From assembly GCA_012295275.1 (NCBI GenBank), contig CM022666.1:362501-420000 (forward strand): 57,500 bases of DNA, written 5' to 3'. Below, one piece after another: positions 1-12,345 of this stretch (within the stretch, counting starts at the first letter, position 1; each line of letters opens with the position of its first letter). A program made the translations under genes and the position numbers. The notes under the pieces were generated by a model. It worked only from the letters and a program-made list of their open reading frames with translations. It did not search any database and was not told the origin of the DNA. The DNA comes from Chrysomallon squamiferum. Lineage: Eukaryota; Mollusca; Gastropoda; Neomphalida; Peltospiridae.

Positions 1-57
1 TTTCTTTAATTTTTTAATTTTTTTTTTTTACTTTGTTATTATTATAAAATGTTTTAA

Positions 58-86
<29 letters not shown>

Positions 87-89
<3 letters not shown>

Positions 90-225
90 ATTATTATTCA
101 TCCTTGTGATGCAGAAATGTGTATTCTAGATACAGTATTCAAAATTCAAAATCATAACAATGACAAAGTTAACGGGTTTTTCTTCAAGAGGTAAAATACA
201 TAAAGAAGCATGGAGATGTCTTAAA
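87..225 (-). other. Possible terminal exon of the Ig gene with poly(A) signal
   Basis: On the minus strand a pyrimidine-rich tract ending in TTCATTGGCAG lies just before 225. Joined in phase 1 to the exon ending at 960, it adds GTT then TAA, so the protein would end one residue after the second Ig domain. An AATAAA (plus strand tttatt, 87-92) follows about 130 nt downstream. This would make a short secreted two-Ig protein. The gene may instead splice to exons outside the window. Confidence 0.25.
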
Positions 226-660
226 CTGCCAATGAACAAAGGGCAAATACATACACACTTGTGTGAAATTAAACTGCCAATGAACAAAGGGCAAATACAT
301 ACACACTTGTGTGAAATTAAACTGCCAATGAAAAAGGGCAAATAAAATCTTGTGTGAAATTAAACTGCCAATGAACAAAGGGCAAATTAACTTGTGTGTG
401 AAATTAAACTGCCAATGAACAAAGGGCAAAAACATACATACTTGTGTGAAATTAAACTGCCAGCGAACAAAGGGCAAAAAAACTAATTTGTGTGAAATTA
501 AACTGCCAATGAACAAAGGGCAAATACATATACACTTGTGTGAAATTAAACTGCCAATGAACAAAGGGCAAATACATATACACTTGTGTGAAATTAAACT
601 GCCAATGAACAAAGGGCAAATACATATACACTTGTGTGAAATTAAACTGCCAATTCACTC
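226..660. repeat. 48-bp minisatellite, about 10 copies, acceptor-like on the minus strand
   Basis: The unit includes aaactgccaatgaacaaagg, then gcaaatacatacacacttg and tgtgaaatt. Copies differ mainly in the stretch after gggcaaa. On the minus strand, the coding strand of the adjacent Ig gene, each unit reads as a pyrimidine-rich tract ending in TTCATTGGCAG, a good 3' splice-site match. The array lies 3' of the last recognised Ig exon. Confidence 0.9.
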
Positions 661-837
661 TGGATTCAGCAATAAACAACCGAAGATCTTCATAATATGT
701 AAATTCGATTACTTGTAGTTGTTTTAGGATAAACAAACATTTTGGTTTAAACGACACTCAAATTAAAACGTCAAAAGATGATGAACAAACAACTGTTTTC
801 ATTGTATTCTAGATTAATTGCCCACATTTGGCAACGA

Positions 838-935
838 TAGGGCAGATAACTCTTCATATGTAGCAGAGAATGGCAGATAACTCTTAATATGTAGCAGAGA
901 AGGGCAGATAACTCTTTATATGTAGCAATGTTCTG
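838..935. repeat. 31-bp tandem repeat, 3 copies
   Basis: Three near-identical units containing ggcagataactct and atatgtagcagaga lie about 25 bp downstream, in transcription sense, of the donor of the Ig exon at 960-1355. Confidence 0.85.
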
Positions 936-959
936 TGTAAAACTGGCAGCACTACTTAC

Positions 960-1639
960 CAGTAAAGGTGACATTTAAAGCTGTTTGTGCTGCGTGTCGT
1001 TCCTCTGAATCGGTCGAGTGTTCGACCAAACAGTTATACGTTCCTGCATCCGCGTCATTAGCATCTGTTATTTCCACCTGCACAAACGAAGCACCAGTGT
1101 TCACTGGTTCAGCCGTCCCTGTTACCGTCAGTTTAGCTGTTCCAAAATACTCCCTCGGGACGGCTCTACCGTCGTTAGTGGAGGGAGAGGCAGTAGCTAG
1201 AACATAAGCTGTCTCGTTGACTTTGCCTGAAGAGTTTTTACTTATTGTGATAGACGTTAGTTTGTCGATCACATTCGAGCTGTAACATCTGACTTCTAGG
1301 AAGTAGTTTCCACCACGGAAGGGATAGGAGGTGACATTAAGTACAGCAAAATTATCTGTAACAAAGATTTTGCGAAATAATGTTTGATTATTTTAAACTA
1401 ACTTAGCATGACGTACGACAGACACAAACACAAAAACACGCATGTGTTTGTGTGTATTGTATTGTCATATTTTTATTATTATTATTATTATTATTTTTTA
1501 ATTCTTTTATTTATTCATTCATTTTTATTTTCTCTTATCTTATTTAATTAAGGGTGTGGTTGGCGCCTGAATTCCCTTTATATAGCAACGAGTTATACTT
1601 TGTATTAGCACTTTTCTCTCTTTTCTTCTTTTCTTTCTT

Positions 1640-1689
<50 letters not shown>

Positions 1690-3648
1690 TTAATTTGATC
1701 ATGGGAATCAAATCCTTTCTCTTCGTGGGTAGACAAATAAATATGAAGAGAATTTTGGATAAGATTATTTCGAATGAGCAAGGCTGGCAGATAATGTATG
1801 TTAACTGTTTCCTGTGCTCGTGAAACTGAATTTTATTAATTTCAAATATTATATATGTCAAATAATCGATAATAAAATATGTAATGTGTCTTCTAAAACA
1901 TATCATTACTAGCATAAACATATCACTACTAGTATAAATGCCAAAAATATTGATTTACGATCGATTACAGGTGATTCAAAATAGTAAAATAATAACTTGA
2001 AAGTTCAAACAATTTTATTCGATTGTTTATTAATGTTTAAATTAACTTTGTAGAATCTGACTCACAACCGACCTGTGTTTTAACCACACCTCACAAAAAT
2101 ACAGTCATGTTATAACCACGGAAAGAACAGTTTAAAAGACTCGACAACTTATGTAATAATGTAAATTTGTTTTTATAGACGTAACGAACAAAACTACATT
2201 TCAGAACTAAAAACAAAGAAATGTTTAATCACTTTTTCTAACCACAAACGTAGATGCTACTGCACACCGGAATGACAACATACAAACCTGTACTTACACT
2301 CTGCTGAATGAAAGATGCTGTGAATAAAAGAAACGAAAAAGACGTTATTCAAAACAGTCATTTTACATTTTGCTAGGAACAAATGAATCAAAGTTTAACA
2401 GTTGGAAACATTTCAGGTTAATTGCGCCTGAAACAGGTCGAGAGAAACGACTACGAGCTCAACATACTAACACGCGATGACTTACAACGCTGGTGTGTGA
2501 GAAATACCACGAGCTAGCCATACAGATCAGCAGTAACATGACTTTTATATTCCTTTCTTCATGATTCTCGGCGCTGATAAAGAAGCTGTAAGGAACTGGA
2601 GAATTAAAAACGACAGATTCACTTAGTCTGACTGATTCTGCGGACTGAGTTCGCTGCACGCCACAAGAGTAGACTCGCTCTGTGAACTTCGAGCGGTGCT
2701 GGACAAGTAGCCTCGGTTTCCCTGTAACATGACGTGTAACATGACGTGTAACGCCTCAGTTCGCCCTCTAACCTACGGGGTATACTTGACCTATTACGTC
2801 ATAACTGACTGACTATCGACAGAGGGGTACTGGACCTATAATGTTTGAACTGACCCTGTAATCGCTGTCCCTGATTTTACTCATTTTGTTTCCCCTGCGA
2901 CTTCGATTTTGCCATCAATATTTTCTTTCTGGTCGTAAAATCTACATTCCAGATTTCGTATTATTCACTAATGATTAACAAATTGTAATTTTAAATTAAC
3001 TAGTGTCCTACAATACTGATACGTTGAAATCTAGTACAAAAACAGTTTGATATCCTATATAAAACAAATATCTTAGCTAACAGTTTAACAAAAAGAATTC
3101 AAATGATGCTGAAATATGTATTTATTTATTTATTGTTATGATTATTTTCTTTAAGTGATACTTGTTCAAAATATTGTTACTTCGCATGAAACTGAAACTT
3201 TCATTAAAACAGTGAATTGTACAAATAAACGAGTCAAATGTTTCCACTTACAGTGAACCGTAACATTCACCTCAGAAACAGAAGTTCGACTAAAGCCGAG
3301 GTGATCTAGGTAAGTAACGGCGCATATGTAGACTCCAGAATCACGTACATGCATAGTTTTCATCTTGAGCAGTATAAAAGATGCACGTTTGTCCGAGTTG
3401 TTACATTTCCCCCTCACTCCGATATCCGGAGTTTTCAGATGCAGGACTGCTGTTCCGTTGTCTTTCAAAGGCTGAGCAGACGCCAGCACGGCAGACGTCG
3501 TGACGTTCATCAGCTTTCTTTCTACCGCCATGTAAAACACAGAGTGCACTCGGCTCACACCGCTAACACCGCAACGAATCATTACGTCACTTCCTGCCAT
3601 AACCCGGAACGGTTGTACTGTTAGCTGCGACACTTGTGCAACTACAAC

Positions 3649-3711
<63 letters not shown>

Positions 3712-4072
3712 TTAATAATGACGAACACTATAACAGGTAAACAATAATGAATTAGTTTACAAAAATAAAATGTATAATGAAATAAATAAAATAATAAATT
3801 ATCAAGGAAATTATGTAAGATTTGGTTGTTACCTTTCTGTTACCTTTCTTTTCTTTTCAATATTTAGTTTATTTGTTTATTCGCTTATTCATTTGTTCTT
3901 TGGTTTTGTCTTTAGTAACTAAATGTATTGGTAAACAACGCCTTAACAAGAAGAGTAATAAGAAGAACGATACATTTTTTTTTCTTTTTATTGTCAAACA
4001 TTTAGATGTAGTCATTACTAGCACGTGATCCAGTTTCACTAAACATATATATATATAGCTAGACAGACAGAC

Positions 4073-4136
<64 letters not shown>

Positions 4137-4999
4137 TATATAGTTCTACATCACACGGTTTAGAGTGTTCGGGATAAACACACAGGTGACATTGTTGTAA
4201 AACGATAATGCATTTGATACTAACCATGCATTACTGCCATCTTACATTATGTTATTCTTTTCTCTTTTTTTTCTTTTTTCCCCCCACTTTTTATCATTCA
4301 GAATCTGCAACTATCAACATAATAAAAAGAAATAATGGAAGCGTGATATAAAATGTTTTAATACATTAAACTTTGCAAGGAACCCCCATGAACACACACA
4401 CTTCACCGAAACAGATTGGTGAATACAAATTTGACTCTTAAGCAAATGTAGAACGAAGGCGAATATTGATGATTAAAGGGTTATTTTATAATTACAGGCT
4501 AAATGAGAGAAATGCAGATGTGTTTAATTAAAAATAATTTAGCAATAATGTTTAGAACACTGCAGTTTTAATGAGACAGTCGTGAAACTCAACCGAGTTT
4601 TTAACATTGTTACGGTCACAATGTTCGTAACTAAAATCAGTAGCATAAATTCACGACTATCAACTCAAAACAAAAAGGCATAGGTTCTCTGACATGGTAG
4701 CTACAAGCACATAGAAAAATATGTATTTAAGGAAACTGAACTTTTTAAAATTTAAATGCAAAAACTAAGATTTTAAACTAATTTATTTTAATTTTTTAAA
4801 TTGTTTTAATGTTTTTTATTTATTTATTTTTTTATGAAAATGCCTACGGACGGTATGATACAGTAATGACAGCTTTATCGTTCTTTGCGATAATCAAGTA
4901 CAATAGACATTCATTTGTGAAAACAAGCATCAATTCAAACTTACCAGTCAACTGAAATTCAAAATACAACAAAAGATAAACCCAGTCGGACATTGTCAT
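960..4999 (-). CDS. Two-domain V-set immunoglobulin protein, 5' part (3 exons seen)
   Basis: Exons in transcription order are 4945-4999, 3252-3641 and 960-1355. Exon 1 encodes a short signal peptide starting MTMSDWVYLLLYFEF; an in-frame second ATG lies at 4993. Exons 2 (390 bp) and 3 (396 bp) each encode one V-set-like Ig domain. The first has cysteines in IRCGVS and SGVYICAV plus an extra Cys in GKCNNS; the second has them in EVRCYSS and DAGTYNC. Every junction is phase 1 with GTAAG-type donors, the classic pattern for shuffled Ig exons. Each domain ends in an NVT-like strand. Several N-glycosylation sequons are visible. The role is probably extracellular recognition or adhesion. A gastropod FREP/CREP-like immune lectin is one possibility, but no fibrinogen or lectin domain is visible because the gene runs towards the window edge. 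Exon structure is well supported; the family name is inference. Confidence 0.8.
1641..1688. repeat. Poly(T) tract
   Basis: About 48 consecutive T follow a TTTC-rich stretch, in the intron between the two Ig exons. The rest of that intron (1356-3251) is AT-rich, with no exon I can join in phase. Confidence 0.95.
3651..3712. repeat. (AAT)n microsatellite at the Ig exon-2 acceptor
   Basis: About 20 AAT units begin 10 bp upstream (minus sense) of the exon whose right edge is 3641. The acceptor is TTGTAG preceded by (TTA)n, so the repeat replaces a normal polypyrimidine tract. Confidence 0.9.
4061..4136. repeat. (GATA)n with a GACA leader
   Basis: About 15 GATA units preceded by three GACA units, in the intron between the signal-peptide exon and the first Ig exon. 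Confidence 0.95.
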
Positions 5000-5820
5000 A
5001 TGATGCCTCGACGTTCTAAATCTCTATAGCATCTTACGCACGCGGTCAAACCATTACGTCATTACGTTTCGTTAATTTGAGCAATATTTTTAGACAAACG
5101 TTTTCATTTTGAAGAGCCAAATAACAGCAGACATGACGTATTCACCTCCGATAACATTTATTTACATTTTTAAACTTGCAACGATACAATATAAACGTGA
5201 CCCTTCCACACAAAATACGAAACTATGTCAGTTAAGCTTCAACGTATGGCGATGGTAAATTTTTAGTAAACAAACCCCGCCATTAGATCTTCACGTAAAT
5301 ACCAGTAATTAAAAATTAAAACAAAATTTTGGTGAATTCAAGTTGTGCAAAAGGATTTAATTTTTATCAGGAACAAAAAGAACATATTTAAAATTTTATT
5401 TTGCAGACATCTGCTGGCTGTGAATCACGATATGATTTAAAACAAACTCAGATACGCACACTTGTATACACACAAACAAAACACTGCCGAGTCAATAACA
5501 CTGATTTATCAGCTGTCAGCTTCAGAACTGATTCAAAGAAAATTAATTTTATTCAACGGTTTGAATCTGACACCGTTAAATCAGTGTTGTAGTCAAAAAC
5601 ATGAAAATGATATTTGTATTTGCGTTTTTGTTTTAATATGAGATGAATTAACCGATGACATAATGACGTCATTTCCAGTTTGTTCAGACACAAGTTAGTG
5701 ATGAAAATTAATATTCATATCACCTTAAATCGTAGATGTTTAACTTGTATGGCAATTTTCAGTTCAAAAATTTATGTACAATAGAAAGAAAAAAAATAAA
5801 CTTCAAAATAAAACTTACTC

Positions 5821-5867
<47 letters not shown>

Positions 5868-7710
5868 TTAAAAAATAATAATAAATAAAATAAAAGTTTG
5901 ATAAACAGATGAAAAGACTTGAAACAAAAAATAAAATATTTCCATACATCGACTGGATGTACATACAAGTCAATAAAATTCATTAATATACGACAAAACA
6001 TGTGCAATGAAATTGTTTATTTCTCACAAAAAACATCTTATATTCAAACGAACAGAAACAAAAAAAATAAATAAATAAATAAATAATACATAATGAGTGA
6101 AATAATAAGCAAACAGAAACAAATTATATATATAATTGTTTATAATTATAGCTGGCATCTAGTAGTGTAATAATATTAGAGTGGAATGAAGGCCTCACAA
6201 TTTTTGGATAATTTTTTTAGAAATTAAACACACACAGGATGACAGGTTATTTATCTATTCATGATAGCTGTGTAAATAAGTGAATTCTGGAAGCATAAAC
6301 AGTGAACAAAATTTTACATTTTTAATAATAAGAAGAAGAGGTAGAAGAAGAAACACTAGAACAAGAATAAATAAAATAAAACAAAATAAAATAAAATAAA
6401 TAAAATAAAGTGAATAAAATAAAAATAAAAATAAAATACTGAAAAAAAAAGAAGTATATTAAAGAATATACATGTTATTATAATTAAGTTACAGAAAGCA
6501 TAAAAAAAGGTGCAGTGTGCAAATACCCGTAACAAAGATTTGAACCACTGTACCTGTGCTAGAGATTCTGCACTAATTATTTTTTAATTTTACTTTTAAA
6601 CTTAATTACACATTTCATTTAACAAGGAATAGATTAACTGGAATAACAAAAAATATATATATATATTTTTTAACAAAATAAAAAAATAAAAATTTATCCT
6701 TGCACAAAATTATTTACAATTTGATTCTTTTAGTGGTTTTAAAAATAATAAAATTAATAATAATAATTTTTGTAACAATAATTAAATAAAGTTTCAATTA
6801 AATATTAATTTTATGAAAAAAAAAAAAAAAAAAAAAACCCCAGGAAATTGAATCATTGATGTAATATTAAATCAACTAAACATGTGATTAATTTTTGTAC
6901 ATACGTAAGGTTTTTTAAATTACAGAATAGTTTATAAGCTAATTTTTTGTGTACATGTATTAGAATGTTAATCTGCATTACATCTGGGCAATTTTACAAA
7001 AAATGTATTTGCACTGCAAATGGGTGAGATGTACCTGACTGGGGTATATTTGTGGGGATGTATGTGGGGTTTTGTTGTGGAGATTGGAATAATGAAAAAA
7101 AGGTAGACAGAAAGACTGAATAGCTATGTTTAAGTTACAACAAAGTGAAAATATTCTTTACTTTCATTTTGAAATAATAATACTTAACTGTGTTTTCTAA
7201 GTTTTAAAATCAGTATGTTAGTTTGACAAATCATTCAGAGTGAGAAACCAGCTTTACTTTCATCTAAAAACATGTAAATATACAATTCTTAATTATCTTC
7301 TTTACAACCCATAACCAATAAACTATAAAACATGATGATTTTGTGAAACAAATATTTGAAACAGAAATCTGAAGCATAATAAAGAATATTTCATTTCAGT
7401 TACAAAAAATTCTTAATGGTAAATTTCAATGAAAATAAACTAACGGCTGTTTCTGATTATTTAAATTATGTGAGAATTTCTTGAATATCAAACTGATGTA
7501 CATAATTTACACACACACACACACACACACAAAGATATTTAATAATAACAGTTGTAGTAGTTTCTACAAGACAAACCACTGAAAGACAGTAAATGGCATT
7601 CTGGTACATGTTTTTGTTTTTAAATAAAGATTAAGTAGTAAATTGTACTGTATTTTCAACAGTAACGTTTTAAGCCATAAGTCAGTATTATGCTGATTGG
7701 CCTGGTTCTA

Positions 7711-7715
7711 ATTAT

Positions 7716-7799
<84 letters not shown>

Positions 7800-7800
7800 T
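7711..7800. repeat. (AAT)n microsatellite
   Basis: About 28 nearly perfect AAT units in intergenic DNA. Confidence 0.95.
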
Positions 7801-8286
7801 AACAGGAAAAAAGAAATGTAATTTTGAACAGGAGTTTGTAGAAACCCAAAATGGATTATCACCCATTAATTATGCAAAGATATTGCAAGTAAGCCAGCTT
7901 TGTTAGATTAAGCATGAGAACATACAAAGATACTAGTTTTTAATTATCATGTGAAAATGAATTCACTCACCAGTTTACATTCTGTGAATATAAATAAAAA
8001 AAAAAGTAAAATATTTCCTACAATATAAAGATTTAAAAAAAAAATATTCAGTTTCAAAAGATAACCTCATACTGAACTATCAACACATACTAAGTGTTTA
8101 AAAAAAAAAAAAAAAAAAAAAAAAATAAATAAATAAATAAAAGCTAATAATAAAAGAAAATAAAAACACACAGAAAGCTGAACAAAGATAACATTTAAAA
8201 TTACTGACAGGACACAAATCTGAAATAATATTACTTTAAAAAAAAGTATTTTGTCTCAACATGAAAGTGTATTGAAAAAAACTGTA

Positions 8287-8480
8287 AACAGTGTTTCAGT
8301 GAGATAATAATAATATTAGTAGTAGTAGAAGTAGTAGTAATAGTAGTAGTAGCAATAGTAGTAGTAGTAGTAATAGTAGTAGTAGTAATAAAAGCAGACT
8401 TAATAATAATAGTTGTAGTATCAACAGAAGTAATAGTAGTAGTGGTAGTAGTAATAGTGGCAGTAGCAGTTGTTGTAGTA
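8287..8480. repeat. Imperfect AGT/AAT trinucleotide tract
   Basis: Mixed agt, aat and agc triplets over about 190 bp. Reading frames across it give only Thr/Ile-rich low-complexity peptides, so it is not coding. Confidence 0.9.
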
Positions 8481-9169
8481 GTTGTAATAATCATAACAAC
8501 AACAACAACAATAATAAACTACCACTAATAACAAGATGACATTTTGTTCACTGGCTGCCAGAAGAGAGAAAAAACAAAAACTGATACCTAGGTTACGAGA
8601 AATATTCTGTACACAGGTTTAATAATTAAACATTTGAAAAATACATATTTACATACTGCATTAACAGTGGAAATCACAGAGAAAGGTTATTGTTTTTTTA
8701 ATGAACATTCACAAAGCTTGAAACTGAAACTGACAATCCATTTTGCAAAATGTTTGATCAGACTTTGCCAGAACTGTGAAAATGTCTGCTGCTGGAATGG
8801 TATTATTACCTACAGACTTCAACTTTTTTTAATTTGTTTTACTTACATTAATATATGATGGTATAAGCTTTGAGACCGAAAGAGTATTTCAGCCAATAAA
8901 TAATGAATGCAGATAGACAAAAACAAAGATATTTAAGCAAAAACAATGTATCAGTAATAATAACATTACAAAACTGAATTTGTTTTTTCAAAAACAATTA
9001 ATAGTTTTAAATTTTGGATTATATTTTTGGATAATGGATTGTCAACCAGTAACATCTGAACAAAACAACTATTTACAACACTTGTATTAAATTATATATA
9101 TATAAGCTGTTAGGAATTTTTATCTACATTTTTACCTAATCTTGTATCTGTCTGTCTATCTCTGTCACG

Positions 9170-9171
<2 letters not shown>

Positions 9172-9206
<35 letters not shown>

Positions 9207-9214
9207 TGTGTGTG

Positions 9215-9249
<35 letters not shown>
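9172..9249. repeat. (TG)n microsatellite
   Basis: A TG dinucleotide tract with two small interruptions, in intergenic DNA. Confidence 0.95.
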
Positions 9250-9592
9250 ATATATGTATGTACACATCTGTATAATGTTTTTGTGCTTAACAGTAGCAAG
9301 ATCAAAGAATGTTTAAATCATCAACTTTGAAATGATGTAAACAACAAAGAAAAATAAAAATGACGGCCCTTCCTTGCCAACAACATGTCTTTAACTTCAT
9401 ATTTTTACTTGAACAAAATTAAGTCCTCACAATACAAGGACAAACTTCACACGGCAACTTCTTATCAAATTAATATTAATTAATTTATTTAATCAGTTGG
9501 GAGAATCTAACATGGTTTCATGTTGGAATGTGTGTAACTAAAACAATTAATTAGTGCTCTTAATTAGTAATAAATAACTACACTGGAAGGAC

Positions 9593-9670
9593 GTTCATAC
9601 TGAATTATATTAACACAAATGTGTGTGAACGTGTGTGAATGTGTGTGAACATACAAACTTCAGTATGAAC
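9593..9670. repeat. 12-bp perfect inverted repeat
   Basis: gttcatactgaa (9593-9604) and ttcagtatgaac (9659-9670) are perfect reverse complements around a 54-bp spacer that contains four tgtgtgaa-type units. No function can be assigned. Confidence 0.7.
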
Positions 9671-10863
9671 ATCAGTCTGAAACAACAGTTTTAGAAAACA
9701 TCTGTGTTAACACAAATGTGTGTGAACTTGTGTGAACATGCTGAAGCTTGATGCCTTTCAATACAAAGAATTTTTGTTTTCCAGTATAAAAATAATCCTC
9801 ATTTTCTTAATCTTTACAAAAATAAACACTTTATAATGACAATTATAATGACTTTAAAAAATAAAAAATAGAAATAAATAATAATAATAATAATAACACT
9901 TACAATAACAATAAAAAGCAAAAAAAAAACATTTTAAGAAAATAAGAAAATGTTTGTGTATTTTACAAGGTATCAGATTATACCAATGTAAATGAAATCT
10001 GAGTACACTGGAAATGAAACATCAAAATGTCACATACACACATATATACAATTACATACATAATATAGTTACAATATGTATCTGACTTGGTCAAAACAAA
10101 AACCAAAAACAGAAGGCAGAAAGACAAAGTATTCGTGAAAGTCACAAGTTGAAAACTGATCAACACTTTTCATTTAACTTTATACACAGCTAGATTTAAA
10201 CACAGATTATGTTACATAAAGATATGTATACTAAAATAACATTTTAAAATTAAAACTTTTTTTTAGCACAAACTAAATATTTTACTTAATGTGAAAACTG
10301 TATTTCAAAGAGTTTAATTTAAGAACCAAATAAAAGTTACTTATACAGATATATATAAAGTTTAACATTACTATTTTACAAAGAAACCATCTATAGTTTC
10401 TGTGATGTTTAAAACTGTTGTTTTTTTTCCTTCTAAATTTAAAATATATTTAATACAGTTTTAATACACACACCTGGTCATAATACAGTCAAGGATGTTA
10501 TTAAATTATAAAGAAGTTAGATGTATGAAGCTGTTTAATATGAAAAGGCTAAAGATTTTGTTGGTGTTAAGAAAGGTATACTCTGACTAGATAAAACTGA
10601 TTGTTATGCAGCTTTGTAAAAGCGTATTGCACGTGTAACTGAAGACAGGAGACTGCAGATGAAAAAATAAATGTCAACATTTTCTATATTTAGAACAAAC
10701 TGAAATGACAGAGAAATACAGTAAAGACACAAGAGTAATCACATGAATGTTAATTACAACAATGGCAGATTGAACAACTATTTGTCATGAGAAAGTCAAT
10801 TATTTATCAATTTATACCAACTTGTAACACAAAGAATGTTCAAATACCAATATTCAGCCCATA

Positions 10864-11055
10864 GCAACCAATCAGATTTATTTCCTTGTATCATTCTGTC
10901 CACAGCAACCAATCAGATTTATCTACAGATATCATTCTGTCCACAGCAACCAATCAGATTTGTCTACAGATATCATTCTGCTCACAGCAACCAATCAGAT
11001 TTATCTACAGATATCATTCTGCTCACAGCAACCAATCAGATTTATCTTGTCAACA
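10864..11055. repeat. 41-bp tandem repeat carrying five CCAAT boxes
   Basis: Units start at about 10864, 10905, 10946, 10987 and 11028. Each begins gcaaccaatcagattt, a close match to the NF-Y consensus. The remainder (atctacagatatcattct) is conserved in the three middle units. Confidence 0.9.
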
Positions 11056-11985
11056 TTCAGTCAAATCTGATTTACCTATACAGACAACCAGTGAGCTATA
11101 CCTGCAGACAACCAGTGACATATTGTTCGTTTGTTCAGCCAGTGAAAACCCTTGTTATTCCAAATACAAAATGAGCTTAATCCAGTCACTGAGGTAAGAA
11201 CAGAAGTTTTTAATCTCTTTTAAATGTCTCAACTTCTCTGGATTAACTTCTTCACAAAAGTTTGATGAAAAACAGATTTCAAGGATTTCAGAAGGATGTT
11301 ATTATCATAGCCTCTCTGAAAAAGAAAAAGCAACAGTTAGAAACAGTTAGATGAGTTTTAGCATTTATCAAAATAAGTGAGATTTCCTTCGATGAGAAGA
11401 AAAAAATAAAATAATATTTCCTGCATACTTCCAAGTTATGTTCTGACTTTTTACCACCCAAACCTAATCACTATTACCTTTAATGTACAGTTCAAAAATA
11501 ACTGGGATCACATTTTTCACTGCATACAGAGATCTCATTACTGACCAGTTAGTTAAATACAGATACAGATAAATTTGGCACAGATAAATTAACACAAAGT
11601 ACTGAGTCTTCAAACACTGGTTTCAGTACTAAATGTCTATTACCAAGTACTTTAAATTTAAAACATTAAGAATTATAAAAATAGTAAGTTGTTATTACTG
11701 ATCAGTAACAGGAATGTTATATTATAATTTAAATGTAAAGAAAGAGGTTTAAAAATTTACAACAAAACTGTTTACATAACATTTAATCAAAAATGACGAG
11801 ACATTAACAAATTAATTAATGTTTTGAAAAGTAACAGCTAAATGAATAAATACGATTTGCTTGAAAAGAAAAGAAATTAAAATTTAAAACTTCTCATTTA
11901 TTATATTTATTTATTTATTCATTTATTTATTTACTGACTTTTCTTTTTTTACAAATTTATTTATATATTTTCTTTTCTTATTGAT

Positions 11986-12122
11986 TTATTATTATTATTA
12001 TTATTATTAATATTATTTTTATTATATTATTACTATTATTACTATTATTATTATAATTATTATTATTATTACTATTATAATTATAATTATAATTATTATT
12101 ACTATTATTATTATTTTTATTA

Positions 12123-12158
<36 letters not shown>

Positions 12159-12290
12159 TAATATTATTTTTATTATATTATTACTATTATTACTATTATT
12201 ATTATAATTATTATTATTATTACTTTTATTATTATAATTATTATTATTACTATTACTATTATTATTGTTATTGTTGTTGTTATTGTAAAG
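11986..12290. repeat. (ATT)n-rich imperfect microsatellite
   Basis: About 300 bp of ATT with ACT, AAT and TTT interruptions, beginning 56 bp beyond the MCT stop codon in the transcription direction. It is probably within the 3' UTR. Confidence 0.9.
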
Positions 12291-12345
12291 AACAAAGAAA
12301 GAGTGATTACTGATATCACGCAAGCTCTGAGACGTGGAGGATGTT

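Larger units (their letters stand above)
5000..12345. other. Gene-free AT-rich interval
   Basis: No coding exon can be supported between the Ig start codon and the MCT stop codon. The interval holds microsatellites, including (AAT)n at 5819-5864 and 7711-7800, AGT-rich DNA at 8287-8480 and (TG)n at 9172-9249. It also holds several poly(A) runs and the CCAAT-bearing repeat at 10864-11055. Part of the right end is probably 3' UTR of the MCT gene. Confidence 0.7.

Noticed and set aside
160-612. Open frames with LPMNKGQIHTHLCEIK or its reverse
   Set aside because: Encoded by the 48-bp minisatellite in both strands.
2486-2539. Signal-peptide-like exon MLLLICMASSWYFSHTSV with a GTAAGT donor, and a 20-nt segment near 2300 with splice-like edges
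   Set aside because: It ends in phase 0, while the Ig exon at 960-1355 needs phase 1; adding the 20-nt segment gives a stop. An alternative first exon cannot be joined in frame.
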